A stretch of 64,000 nt of DNA, taken from positions 62,001 through 126,000 of the forward strand of contig NZ_JACVUP010000015.1 in assembly GCF_016625195.1 (NCBI RefSeq). The letters are read 5' to 3'. Origin of the DNA: Erwinia sp. S63. Its GTDB lineage: Bacteria > Pseudomonadota > Gammaproteobacteria > Enterobacterales > Enterobacteriaceae. The notes below the pieces were generated by a model that saw nothing but the letters and a program-made list of their open reading frames with translations, was not told where the DNA came from and searched no databases. Position 1 is the stretch's first letter; each line of letters starts with the position of its first letter. Of this stretch, positions 34,162 to 42,667 are shown piece by piece. The position numbers were made by a program, and so were the translations under genes.

Positions 34162-35899
34162 GGCGTGTTTCCTCCTGGAAAAGAGTAGGGTTGAGACCGG
34201 TCAGGCCGTGCTGTCGCGCCAGACTGGCGCAACTGCTTTGCAGATGGTTTTGCAGTTGAGTGACATTCCAGCCGCGCAGATCCGCAATCAGTTGAGCAAT
34301 TTCTGCCACCAGTGAGGGCGTCAATTCGCCGCAAATCGCCAGCGACGTGCGGCGCACCAGCAGGTCTTCAAGTTGTTGAACCTGCTCATGCTCAATAAGG
34401 TAACGAAGTTCCAGCGCGCTATACCCCGCATGATGCTGCAGCGGCTGCTCCCCCTGTTGCTGGATCAATTGCAGGATTGGCAGGGCGCGGCTGCCATAAC
34501 GGCGGACTAACTGCGATACGCGGATTAAGGGCAGTGAATACTGCTGTGCGAGTTGGGCAAGCCACGCGGTTTGCCCGGAAGGTGCAGGGAAGTCGCGTCC
34601 GCCGCCGATGGGCAGATCGCCGCTCGATATTCGGCGCTTTTCTCCTATCAGACGCAATACCCGATCCGCGGCTTCTTCACCAAACTGACGGAAGGTGGTC
34701 CATTTGCCGCCGACCAGACATAGCAAGCTGTAAGCATGTGCGGCATCGGGTGGCAGCAGCATCAGCGAGTGATTGCGGGAGATCTGGCCATTAACTTTGG
34801 CGTTGCTGGCGGGAAGCGGGCGCACACCGCAAAAGGTGTAGAGAATCGACGATTCCGGCACCACAACGTCAGGAAAAACAAAGCGCAACGACTCAAGAAT
34901 GTAAGCTTTTTCCTCCTCTTCACACACCACGCTATCGGGATCGTCCACGCGGATATCCGTGGAACCGAGTAGCACTTTGCCAAACCACGGAAACATAATG
35001 CAGACGCGGCCTTCCTGGTTTTCGAAATAGACCATCTCGCCGTCGAGCAGGTGTAACAGTTCGGGATGATCAATGATCAAATGCGAACCCTTGGTCCCGC
35101 CAATCAGTTTGGTGAAATGTTCCGTGGGCGCCAGACGCTGATTGAGCTGATCTATCCACGCGCCGCCGGCATTCACCAACACATGCGGCTGCAGGGTAAA
35201 ACGTTCACCGCTGAGCGCGTCAAGCAATGTCACGGATTCGCCATCGGCGCTCACCAGCTGTAGATAATTCAGCGCCAGCGCGTCCGGGCAAGCGCGCTCG
35301 GCATCTTCAATCAATTCATAACCCAGTCGTTCCGGTGCACTGATCCACGCATCATAATAGCTGGCGCTGTATTTCACCCAGGGAGCAAAGGCGGGCCAGC
35401 GATCGCGCGTGGCTGCCTCGCCGCGCACCTGATGTTTAGGCATTGAGCCGTACTGTCTGGTGTAGACATCGTAGAGACTGAGGCCGGTTTTGATCAGCAG
35501 TGCGCCGCGGCGCGTAGGTTTGTCGCTTAAACGCAGAAAGCGCCGCGTGGCATTGATCAGCCCGCCGCCGAGGTTGTCGATCGGGACGGTGGTGCGCAGC
35601 GGAAAAACATAGTGCGCCGCGTTTTTCAGTAGCCGGTCGCGCTCAATCACCGACTCTTTGACCAGCGTAAACTCGCCGGTTTCCAGGTAGCGCAGTCCGC
35701 CGTGAATCATACGAGAAAGCGCACCGCTGGCCGCCTGGCACCAGTCACCTTTTTCTACCAGAATCGCGGGAATACCCTGCAATGCCAGTTCGCGAAAAGT
35801 GCTGATGCCATTAATGCCGCCACCGACAATCAACACTGGTGTGGACGTGCGCTGTCGTAGAGCACTGAGTCGCTGCTCGCGTGTTGCATTATTCTCCAT
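34145..35899 (-). CDS. FAD-dependent polyol-phosphate dehydrogenase (GlpD-like)
   Basis: 584-residue flavoprotein of the GlpA/GlpD family, probably at the inner membrane and feeding electrons to quinone. FAD binding is shown by LIVGGGINGISTFRELALQG and SRMIHGGLRYLE; KGSHLIIDHPEL, GSTDIRVDDPDS and FCGVRPLP are family blocks. It is longer than E. coli GlpD (501), with an extended C-terminal helical domain. Being first in an operon with an aldolase and FGGY kinase argues for a polyol phosphate other than glycerol-3-phosphate. A related enzyme, eryB, lies at 46.2-47.7 kb. Confidence 0.83.
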   Translation of the reverse strand: MENNATREQRLSALRQRTSTPVLIVGGGINGISTFRELALQGIPAILVEKGDWCQAASGALSRMIHGGLRYLETGEFTLVKESVIERDRLLKNAAHYVFPLRTTVPIDNLGGGLINATRRFLRLSDKPTRRGALLIKTGLSLYDVYTRQYGSMPKHQVRGEAATRDRWPAFAPWVKYSASYYDAWISAPERLGYELIEDAERACPDALALNYLQLVSADGESVTLLDALSGERFTLQPHVLVNAGGAWIDQLNQRLAPTEHFTKLIGGTKGSHLIIDHPELLHLLDGEMVYFENQEGRVCIMFPWFGKVLLGSTDIRVDDPDSVVCEEEEKAYILESLRFVFPDVVVPESSILYTFCGVRPLPASNAKVNGQISRNHSLMLLPPDAAHAYSLLCLVGGKWTTFRQFGEEAADRVLRLIGEKRRISSGDLPIGGGRDFPAPSGQTAWLAQLAQQYSLPLIRVSQLVRRYGSRALPILQLIQQQGEQPLQHHAGYSALELRYLIEHEQVQQLEDLLVRRTSLAICGELTPSLVAEIAQLIADLRGWNVTQLQNHLQSSCASLARQHGLTGLNPTLFQEETRHVSQQ

Positions 35900-35949
35900 G
35901 GGTTGCTCCCCGGCTCTTGGCCATTTCGAGTACGCCTGCTGCGGAGGAT

Positions 35950-35971
35950 TCGTTTGATAACGCTTAAACGA
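35950..35971. promoter_or_regulatory. Inverted repeat upstream of the polyol operon
   Basis: TCGTTT-N10-AAACGA, a perfect 6-base dyad, lies 51-72 bases ahead of the dehydrogenase start. It is a candidate operator for a DeoR-type repressor. The rest of the 284-base divergent gap (35900-36183) is AT-rich promoter DNA without another clear element. Confidence 0.4.
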
Positions 35972-36183
35972 GAGAGGGTTACCGCTCGAATCTCAATGGA
36001 TGCAAAGCGCATTGTTAGATTTAAATCGTTGACGTAAAAAGGAGTTATCGTTAATGAGATTTTCAATAGTTGTGATTGCACTCACAAAGACGGGCTAAGG
36101 GTGAGGAAGTAAAACTTTCTGCAATAGGGTTGAAATTAGTTTCGTGGCAAAATAATGACTTAACTAAAATTTAAGGGATTAAC

Positions 36184-37308
36184 ATGAATTTCTCAAAGAT
36201 CGTCGGTGCGATAGGTATGCTGGCGAGCACCAGCATCCTCGCACAAACCCCTTCCACTGACGCCATCATCAAACCGTTGATGCAGCAATATCAGATCCCT
36301 GGCATGGCGGTGGCTATTCTGCACGATGGCAAAACCGAGTTTTACAACTACGGTGTGGCATCCAAAGAGACTCAGCAGCCAATTACTGCGCAAACCTTGT
36401 TTGAAATCGGGTCACTCAGTAAGACCTTCACCGCTACGTTGGCAAGCTATGCGGCTCAGCAGAAAAAACTGCAGTTTAGTGACAAAGCCAGCACATGGTT
36501 GCCGGAACTGAAGGGCAGCGCTTTTGATCAGGTTTCCCTGCTTAATCTCGCCACCCACACATCAGGCACGCCGTTGTTTGTGCCGGACGATGTGACCAAT
36601 CAGCAACAACTGATGAACTGGTACAAGCACTGGCAGCCGCAGGCTCAGCCGGGCACACAGCGTGTCTACTCCAACCTGGGGATTGGCATGCTGGGCATGA
36701 TTGCCGCTAAAAGCTTGCATCAGCCGTTTATCAGCGCGATGGAGCAGCAACTGTTACCCGCGATGGGCATGAAGCACACTTATGTTCAGGTGCCCGCGTC
36801 AGCGATGGGCCAATATGCACAAGGTTATAACAAGCAAGACAAGCCGGTGCGTGTGACGCCAGGCCCGTTGGATGCTGAGTCGTATGGGTTAAAATCGACA
36901 TCCGCTGATTTGATTCGCTGGCTGGCGATTCAACTGGATGAGCAAAAGGTCGCGACGGAATGGCAGCAGGCGATTGCCACTACGCATCAGGGCTACTACA
37001 AAACCGAAGCGTTCACGCAGGCGATGATGTGGGAATACTATCCGTTGCCTGTCTCATCAACGCAGTTGGTGGAAGGCAACATCGGTCAGCGCATAATGAA
37101 AGGGATGTCGGCCACATTGATCACACCACCGCAGGCTGCACCACCACAGGCGTGGTATAACAAAACCGGTTCGACCAATGGCTTCTCGACCTACGCGGTG
37201 TTTATTCCGTCACAGAAAATAGCGGTGATTATGCTGGCGAATAAATGGTTCCCGAATGACGATCGCGTTATCGCAGCGGACAAAATCATTCAGGCATTGG
37301 GTCACTAA
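36184..37308 (+). CDS. ampC: Class C beta-lactamase (AmpC-type)
   Basis: Periplasmic serine beta-lactamase of 374 residues that hydrolyses penicillins and cephalosporins. A signal peptide ends about residue 21 (ILAQTP). Catalytic motifs are complete: SLSK (Ser77, Lys80), YSN (161-163) and KTG (326-328). Length and motif spacing match class C enzymes of enterobacteria. Start ATG follows AAGGGATTAAC. No LysR-type ampR gene is divergent from it; the neighbour is the polyol dehydrogenase, so induction by AmpR is not expected from this locus. A penicillin-binding peptidase role is a less likely alternative. Confidence 0.88.
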   Translation: MNFSKIVGAIGMLASTSILAQTPSTDAIIKPLMQQYQIPGMAVAILHDGKTEFYNYGVASKETQQPITAQTLFEIGSLSKTFTATLASYAAQQKKLQFSDKASTWLPELKGSAFDQVSLLNLATHTSGTPLFVPDDVTNQQQLMNWYKHWQPQAQPGTQRVYSNLGIGMLGMIAAKSLHQPFISAMEQQLLPAMGMKHTYVQVPASAMGQYAQGYNKQDKPVRVTPGPLDAESYGLKSTSADLIRWLAIQLDEQKVATEWQQAIATTHQGYYKTEAFTQAMMWEYYPLPVSSTQLVEGNIGQRIMKGMSATLITPPQAAPPQAWYNKTGSTNGFSTYAVFIPSQKIAVIMLANKWFPNDDRVIAADKIIQALGH

Positions 37309-37314
37309 GGATTG

Positions 37315-37337
37315 TTGGGCGCGCACGGTGCGCCCAA
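37315..37337. terminator. Bidirectional terminator, ampC / LysE exporter
   Basis: TTGGGCGC-gcacggt-GCGCCCAA is a perfect 8-bp stem between convergent genes with A/T-rich flanks (TTAAA). Confidence 0.75.
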
Positions 37338-37349
37338 TTAAACCGCAAC

Positions 37350-37982
37350 TTACTTTCGTGCATCCAATGCGAGTTTGACGGCCATGCCCGCCAGCACCGT
37401 GCCCATCAGCCAGCGCTGCAAACGCTGCCAGCTGGGTCGTGCCAGTAAGAATGTCGAGACCTGACCGGCAGTAGTAATGAAAATCGCATTAACCGTCAGG
37501 CTAATCACAATTTGGGTAACGCCCAATATCAGCGACTGCATCAGCACACTACCGTGATGCGGGCTAATAAACTGCGGTAACAACGACAGAAACATCATGG
37601 CGATTTTTGGGTTCGCGAGGTTGGTGAGGAAACCCATGGTGAACAATTTACGCGGGTTGTCGGCAGGGAGATCGCGCACGGCAAATGGCGAGCGGCCGCC
37701 AGGCTTGAGTGCCTGCCACGCAAGATACAGCAAATAGAGTGCGCCACTGAAACGCAACGCGTCATAGGCCCATGGAACGGCGAGCAGCCACGCGGTGATG
37801 CCCAGCGCCGCGCACAGCATATAAAATACAAAACCTAACGCGACGCCGCCAAGGGATATATATCCCGCCTTTTTTCCCTGACATAGCGAACGCGAAACCA
37901 GGTAGATCATATTGGGGCCGGGCGTGAGCACCAATCCCAATGCCACTAATGCAAACGCTAACCAACTCGACAGTTCTGGCAT
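37350..37982 (-). CDS. LysE/RhtB-family amino acid exporter
   Basis: Inner-membrane exporter of 210 residues with about six helices. The family start is clear: LTPGPNMIYLVSRSLCQGKKAG, followed by GFLTNLANPKIAMMFLSLLPQF. Such proteins export homoserine, threonine, leucine or other amino acids. Start ATG 37982 follows AAGGAGTGTTGC. No regulator is adjacent and the substrate cannot be told. Confidence 0.87.
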   Translation of the reverse strand: MPELSSWLAFALVALGLVLTPGPNMIYLVSRSLCQGKKAGYISLGGVALGFVFYMLCAALGITAWLLAVPWAYDALRFSGALYLLYLAWQALKPGGRSPFAVRDLPADNPRKLFTMGFLTNLANPKIAMMFLSLLPQFISPHHGSVLMQSLILGVTQIVISLTVNAIFITTAGQVSTFLLARPSWQRLQRWLMGTVLAGMAVKLALDARK

Positions 37983-38116
37983 GCAACACTCCTTGCGTTA
38001 TTTTTCGCGATTATGGCGCGAACCAGGCATATCAGGCAACGCACGTTTTCAGACTGACAACAGGAATAAGCTGCGTTACTTTGGCTCGGCTTATTTCATT
38101 TAAAAGGGAGATAAAA

Positions 38117-38416
38117 ATGACTGTTCCTGTTGTGGCATTGCTAACGGCAAAACCGGGTTGCGAAAATAAAGCTGAGCAATTATTTCGTGGTGTGATTGAA
38201 GAGACGCTACGCGAAGAAGGGTGTATTACCTATCAGCTAAACATTGATAGCAAAAATCCGCGCCGCTTTGTCTGGACCGAAGAGTGGGCAAGCCAGGAAT
38301 TGCTGGATAAGCACCTGAAGGCACCACATATCGTTAAATTGTTCGCTGATCTTGAACCGCTGTTAGAACAAGCCGAAGTCGTGGCCTTGCGCAAAGTCGC
38401 TGGCGGTAATGCGTAA
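38117..38416 (+). CDS. ABM-domain (YgiN-like) monooxygenase
   Basis: Small cytosolic dimeric alpha/beta-barrel protein of 99 residues. The ABM pattern shows as VVALLTAKPGCENKAEQLF, EEGCITYQLNIDSKNPRRFVWTEEWAS and HLKAPHIVKLFADLEPLL. Members include quinol oxidases (YgiN) and Lsr-linked LsrG. The frame is open 59 codons upstream, but ATG 38117 has AAGGGAG and matches family length. A strong terminator follows, so it is probably a single-gene transcript. Substrate unknown. Confidence 0.82.
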   Translation: MTVPVVALLTAKPGCENKAEQLFRGVIEETLREEGCITYQLNIDSKNPRRFVWTEEWASQELLDKHLKAPHIVKLFADLEPLLEQAEVVALRKVAGGNA

Positions 38417-38424
38417 CACAGAAT

Positions 38425-38450
38425 AAGCAGACTCCGGTCTGCTTTATTTT
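38425..38450 (+). terminator. Terminator after the ABM gene
   Basis: AAGCAGAC-tccg-GTCTGCTT is a perfect 8-bp stem followed by TATTTTTTG, eight bases after the stop codon. Confidence 0.88.
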
Positions 38451-38497
38451 TTGTTCTGGTATGAAGTGCTTCGCTTCAGAATATAAAGGAGACAAGA

Positions 38498-38893
38498 GTG
38501 AGAACACAAAAGCGCTGTATGGGATATATCGCTATCGTGGTGGATGATTATGACCGCGCGATTGAATATTACACGCAAAAGCTGGGTTTCCATCTCATTG
38601 AAGATACACCGCAGCCGGGTAAACGATGGGTAGTAGTGACTCCCAATCCGCAGAGCGATTGCAATTTGCTGCTGGCACAGGCATCGAATGAACGCCAGCA
38701 AGAATTTATCGGCAACCAATGCGGCGGCCGAGTCTTCCTGTTTTTACAAACCGATGATTTCTGGCGCGATTACCACCAGTTGAAAGCAAATGGCGTCACT
38801 TTTTGTGAAGAACCGCGCGAAGAGGAATATGGTACAGTCGTGGTCTTCGAAGATTTATACGGCAACCGTTGGGATCTTTACCAGAACAAATGA
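38498..38893 (+). CDS. VOC-family protein (glyoxalase/bleomycin-resistance fold)
   Basis: 131-residue single-domain VOC protein. It has the two beta-alpha-beta-beta-beta modules: GYIAIVVDDYDRAIEYYTQKLGFHLIED at the start and VVFEDLYGNRWDLYQ at the end. The normal first metal His is replaced by Ala or Ile near GYIAI, while Glu in FCEEPREEEYG and the final Asp remain, so metal catalysis is uncertain. Starts at GTG 38498 behind AAAGGAGACA. Function not assignable. Confidence 0.82.
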   Translation: MRTQKRCMGYIAIVVDDYDRAIEYYTQKLGFHLIEDTPQPGKRWVVVTPNPQSDCNLLLAQASNERQQEFIGNQCGGRVFLFLQTDDFWRDYHQLKANGVTFCEEPREEEYGTVVVFEDLYGNRWDLYQNK

Positions 38894-38906
38894 GTCGCAC
38901 GGTAAA

Positions 38907-39395
38907 TTATTCGCTGCCAAACGTGGGCTTCATACAGCGGTTAAGCGGGCGGTAATGAAATCCTGATAGGATCTGATTGCCCACTTTGAAAAGATAAATT
39001 CGGGCCGTGAATTTCTCATCGGCCAGCGGATCAATATACTTACCTATAGCGGGATCCTGCGTATCAGGGCCCGCAATACGAAAAGATTTGCGAGTGGATA
39101 CCGTAACGGAATCGGGATGGTAGTCATAATCTAGATTCACGGTGCGATCAACATTAATCCTGCTTTCCAGCCCCTGCGGCGACATAAATGCCAGATAAGC
39201 ATTTAAATGACCTTCACGACTGCCGCTCAAAATATCCCAGTAGCCATGGCTTACTACGGTCCGATCAGGTTCATCATAGATGATATAGGTTTCGGTTCGG
39301 CAATCGCCGGAGAATGGCCGCACCAAATAGGGCAGTGAAAACCAGCCGAAAAACAATGCCAACAGGCAACATGTCGCAGAAATAGCGATTTTCAT
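38907..39395 (-). CDS. Membrane-anchored partner of the ToxR-like regulator
   Basis: Unrecognised 162-residue protein with one N-terminal hydrophobic segment (AISATCCLLALFFGWFSLPY) and a periplasmic domain of about 130 residues. The domain is beta-rich by eye and holds one pair of cysteines (SGDCRTE near the membrane and LNRCMK near the end) that could bond. The ATG at 39395 overlaps the stop of the upstream membrane regulator by four bases (ATGA). Such coupling to a ToxR/CadC-type protein recalls ToxS-like partners that steady or gate the regulator. No sequence similarity to ToxS is claimed. Confidence 0.65.
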   Translation of the reverse strand: MKIAISATCCLLALFFGWFSLPYLVRPFSGDCRTETYIIYDEPDRTVVSHGYWDILSGSREGHLNAYLAFMSPQGLESRINVDRTVNLDYDYHPDSVTVSTRKSFRIAGPDTQDPAIGKYIDPLADEKFTARIYLFKVGNQILSGFHYRPLNRCMKPTFGSE

Positions 39396-40183
39396 GGATG
39401 GTTTCTCCCGATAACCGCAAATGTCTGGCAATGGGTCGTCGACAGTTCAAGCTCGCCATCGCAGACAAAGAAATTAGTCGAGTTGCCATGATCGGCATTA
39501 ATATAGATTTTGCTTTGTGGCTTGATAGCTATCTGCATTTTATTCAGCCAGTAATCAACGCGTGCAGCCAGGTCGGTATTGCCATTTTCCACGTAATGCG
39601 AAAACAAGAAGGTGTGACCATTAAGTTGAAGTGGTTGGCCATAACTCAGTGGATGGACAAATTGCTGGCCACGTAACAGGGCGCCTGCTATAAAAAACAG
39701 GCAGGAAAAAACCAGCGTAATAAGAATTAATCTTATTTTAGGCGATTTATTCTTAAACTCTGATGCCGGTGCTAACGGCACAGATAACTCCGAGGATTCT
39801 CTTTCTTCTATAGCTGTGCTGTGGGTTTCCGGTAACGTATAGCTTTGTGAGTCTGAAATCAGCGTGATGGAATCAGATTTTAGCCGATAGCCCATGTATC
39901 CCAATGTTTCGAGGATATCTTCGTCAATATCCAGTGATGCGAGCGATTTTCGAATACGAAAAAGGGTTTGTCGCACGGTATTATCGGAGACCACGGCACC
40001 ATGTTTTTTCCAGCAGGCGTCATGTAATGCTTCTTTGGAAACAATCGTTCCTTCATGCTCACACAGGTACATCAGGCATATTTTACTTTGCCTGCTAAGG
40101 ATGATCTCTTTATCTGCCAGCCTTATCAGACCGGTGTCGGTAAAAAAAATGATTGTCACTTCTGCCTTATCCCCGCAGCGCAT
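39392..40183 (-). CDS. ToxR/CadC-like transmembrane transcriptional regulator
   Basis: Inner-membrane regulator with a cytoplasmic OmpR-type winged helix (about residues 8-85; ICLMYLCEHEGTIVSKEALHDACW, then VSDNTVRQTLFRIRKSL and TLGYMGYRL). A polar linker, one membrane helix (IRLILITLVFSCLFFIAGALL) and an 85-residue periplasmic domain with two cysteines (FVCDGE, THCQTF) follow. The start is uncertain: I use ATG 40183, but a TTG at 40252 keeps the frame open and neither has a good ribosome site. It is cotranscribed with the membrane partner downstream. The divergent neighbour is a LuxR-type regulator. Signal unknown. Confidence 0.75.
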   Translation of the reverse strand: MRCGDKAEVTIIFFTDTGLIRLADKEIILSRQSKICLMYLCEHEGTIVSKEALHDACWKKHGAVVSDNTVRQTLFRIRKSLASLDIDEDILETLGYMGYRLKSDSITLISDSQSYTLPETHSTAIEERESSELSVPLAPASEFKNKSPKIRLILITLVFSCLFFIAGALLRGQQFVHPLSYGQPLQLNGHTFLFSHYVENGNTDLAARVDYWLNKMQIAIKPQSKIYINADHGNSTNFFVCDGELELSTTHCQTFAVIGRNHP

Positions 40184-40473
40184 CGTCAAGGCGCACTGTT
40201 CATTGAGCTGATTATACCACGCCCTGACAAAAGGGCGTGCTGATGATGTCAATCAGCAAGATAACAGCTTTGTCACAGCTATATCATTATGATTAATATC
40301 AGATTAACCTGCTTTTCGGTGACTTTTAAGTGACATTTCCGCCAGCGTGTTGAAAGCCCTCATGCAGGCGAATAATATGCGCATCAGATTAATCGCATAG
40401 CATTATCTGCCATCTATCAGATGAGTCTGTATCCATTGCATATTGGCGTGATTACTATTGAGGAACATCAACA

Positions 40474-41151
40474 ATGCATAGCGTTATTAAAATAACCACA
40501 AGTAAGATTAAAAATAAAAACATCGCTATCATGACGCCCAGCGCGATCACTTTCTATGGCATTCGCGCCATGCTGACAACATTGAATGGTGTCACTGTTA
40601 CGCATCATCCTATTCAAACCCATGATGAACAGATCAGTACTATTGATAAAGATTTGGATCTTATTATTATCGACACCGAAGTGGGAAATGCAGATGTTAT
40701 TTCGGTGCTGATAAAATCTTATTCTCCCACGGCATCAGTAATGATATTGACCCGTGCGTCTGATATCAGGCTATTACAAAAATATAAAAAGTTGGGTGTT
40801 CAAGCGATATTAAATAGAAAAAGCAGTCAACGCGAGGTTGAAGATGCAGTAACGGCGGTACTTGAGCATAAAGTTTGGGGATTTGAAGCCAAAACCGCAG
40901 CGCCGCAGAAGGGGACATCTCCGCGACAATTATTTTCATCGAGAATGTATGAAGAAGCGATGCTCTCTCTTACTACTACTGAAAGAACGATCATCCGCTC
41001 CATTTATCGCGGTCGCACCGTCACGGATATTGCTGTTGCCAAAGATAAAAGCATTAAAACTATCAGCAGCCAAAAACAGGCTGCGATGCGCAAACTCAGT
41101 GTGAAAAACCTGGCTGAGCTCCATCAACGCTATCACGCCTGGCTTGAATAG
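40474..41151 (+). CDS. Orphan LuxR-type regulator with degenerate receiver
   Basis: 225-residue DNA-binding protein in the RcsB/NarL layout. The C-terminal LuxR helix-turn-helix is clear: LTTTERTIIRSIYRGRTVTDIA, then KTISSQKQAAMRKLSVKN. The N-terminal region keeps a receiver-like fold and Asp67 (LIIIDTE), but the acidic pocket before the first loop is IAIMTPSAITFYG where a true receiver has paired Asp/Glu. No histidine kinase is adjacent. It may act without phosphorylation, as RcsB-type accessory proteins do. Start ATG follows GAGGAAC. It is divergent from the ToxR-like gene across 290 AT-rich bases. Confidence 0.78.
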   Translation: MHSVIKITTSKIKNKNIAIMTPSAITFYGIRAMLTTLNGVTVTHHPIQTHDEQISTIDKDLDLIIIDTEVGNADVISVLIKSYSPTASVMILTRASDIRLLQKYKKLGVQAILNRKSSQREVEDAVTAVLEHKVWGFEAKTAAPQKGTSPRQLFSSRMYEEAMLSLTTTERTIIRSIYRGRTVTDIAVAKDKSIKTISSQKQAAMRKLSVKNLAELHQRYHAWLE

Positions 41152-41203
41152 CACGCCCGTCATTGCCTTAACGCTCACAGTTGATCAATCCGACATCTTC
41201 GGT

Positions 41204-41224
41204 CACCGGGAATTCATCCCGGTG
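41204..41224. terminator. Hairpin between the LuxR-type gene and ybiU
   Basis: CACCGGGA-attca-TCCCGGTG is a perfect 8-bp stem about 50 bases after the regulator stop. No T run follows, so it may be a weak terminator or an operator for ybiU. Confidence 0.45.
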
Positions 41225-41362
41225 TACTTACGTTTGAAATCCCCAATCGCGATTTAATGTGATGCAATTCATAAAATCACTGCCTGAGATTAGGCAAAAT
41301 GTCGAACGATTGTTATGAATGAAGCAACTTTTAGTTTCATTCGAAGTAAGCGGAGAGACAAA

Positions 41363-42625
41363 ATGAATACATCCTTTACCTCAATACAACAACCTGAAGA
41401 TGCAAAGCAGCAGATACGCCTGATGAAAAAGGTGCTCAGAGCGCAAATCGGTGATGTTGAGGGACTGTTTGAGCAGGTCAGGAGCAAAATCCTGAGCGAA
41501 ATTGCTGCCGCTCGTGAGGAAGAAGCGCGAAACGGCACGGCATGGCCACAGGTCCATTGGGATGACATCGCCGCAGGGCGCATTTCCGATGAGGTGAAGG
41601 ACCATATTCGACGTCGCGGTTGCGTGGTGGTGAAACAGACCTTTGCGCGCGAGCAGGCGCTGGGCTGGGATGCGTCGATGCTGGAATACCTTGATGAAAA
41701 TGATTTTGATGCGGTCTACCAGGGGCCAGGTGACAATTTCTTTGGCAGCCTCGATGCCTCACGCCCTGAAATCTATCCGATTTACTGGAGCGAAGCGCAG
41801 ATGTCAGCGCGTCAGAGCGACGCCATGGCACAAACCCAATCCTTCCTGAATCGCCTTTGGACCTTCGAATCTAACGGCACGCGCTGGTTCGATCCTGATG
41901 TCAGCATTATCTATCCGGATCGTATTCGCCGTCGTTTACCGGGCACCACATCAAAAGGATTGGGCGCGCATACCGATTCTGGCGCGCTGGAACGCTGGTT
42001 ACTGCCGGCCTATCAACAGGTGTTCAGCAAAATCTTCAATAACCAATTCGATCAATATGATCCCTGGGACGCAGCACATCGCACAGAAGTGAATGAATAT
42101 CAGGCTGGCACTACCACCAAATGTTCAGTCTTCCGCACTTTCCAGGGGTGGACTGCACTGGCAGACATGCAATTGGGGCAGGGCTTGCTGCATGTGGTGC
42201 CGGTTCCGGAAGCGATGGCGTATCTGTTGCTGCGTCCGCTGCTGAAAGATGTGCCAGAGGATGAACTCTGCGGCGTTGCGCCGGGCAAAGTACTGCCCAT
42301 CTCAGAGCAGTGGCATCCGGAACTCATCAAGGGACTGTGCTCCATTCCAGCAATGGAAGCGGGTGATTCTGTCTGGTGGCACTGTGATGTCATCCATTCG
42401 GTTGCACCGGTTGAGGATCAGCAAGGTTGGGGCAATGTGATGTACATTCCGGCTGCACCCCTGTGCGAGAAGAATGCCGCCTACGCCACTCAGGTTGCCC
42501 AGGCGCTGGCAACCGGTGCCTCACCGGGTGATTTCCCGAAAGAGGATTATGAAGCCAATTGGCGCGACCGTTTTACTTTGGACGCGTTAAACAGCAACGG
42601 TCGTCGCAGTCTCGGCTTAGGTTAA
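41363..42625 (+). CDS. ybiU: DUF1479 protein YbiU
   Basis: Predicted Fe(II)/2-oxoglutarate-type oxygenase of 420 residues, the size of E. coli YbiU (421). The putative iron ligands are His and Asp in GLGAHTDSGALERWL and a distal His in WWHCDVIHSVAPV. Conserved blocks GDNFFGSLDASRPEIYPIYW and YIPAAPLCEKN fit DUF1479. Start ATG 41363 follows GGAGAGAC; an earlier in-frame ATG is less likely. Substrate and role are unknown. The DeoR-type gene follows after 42 bases. Confidence 0.88.
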   Translation: MNTSFTSIQQPEDAKQQIRLMKKVLRAQIGDVEGLFEQVRSKILSEIAAAREEEARNGTAWPQVHWDDIAAGRISDEVKDHIRRRGCVVVKQTFAREQALGWDASMLEYLDENDFDAVYQGPGDNFFGSLDASRPEIYPIYWSEAQMSARQSDAMAQTQSFLNRLWTFESNGTRWFDPDVSIIYPDRIRRRLPGTTSKGLGAHTDSGALERWLLPAYQQVFSKIFNNQFDQYDPWDAAHRTEVNEYQAGTTTKCSVFRTFQGWTALADMQLGQGLLHVVPVPEAMAYLLLRPLLKDVPEDELCGVAPGKVLPISEQWHPELIKGLCSIPAMEAGDSVWWHCDVIHSVAPVEDQQGWGNVMYIPAAPLCEKNAAYATQVAQALATGASPGDFPKEDYEANWRDRFTLDALNSNGRRSLGLG

Positions 42626-42667
42626 GTTTCTGGTAAGCTGGATAAAATTTTAATTGAAGCAGGCACT

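Noticed and set aside
34145..35899. Calling this gene (and 46195-47721) glycerol-3-phosphate dehydrogenase glpD
   Set aside because: Family similarity is real, but each is in a polyol operon with its own kinase and without glp genes.
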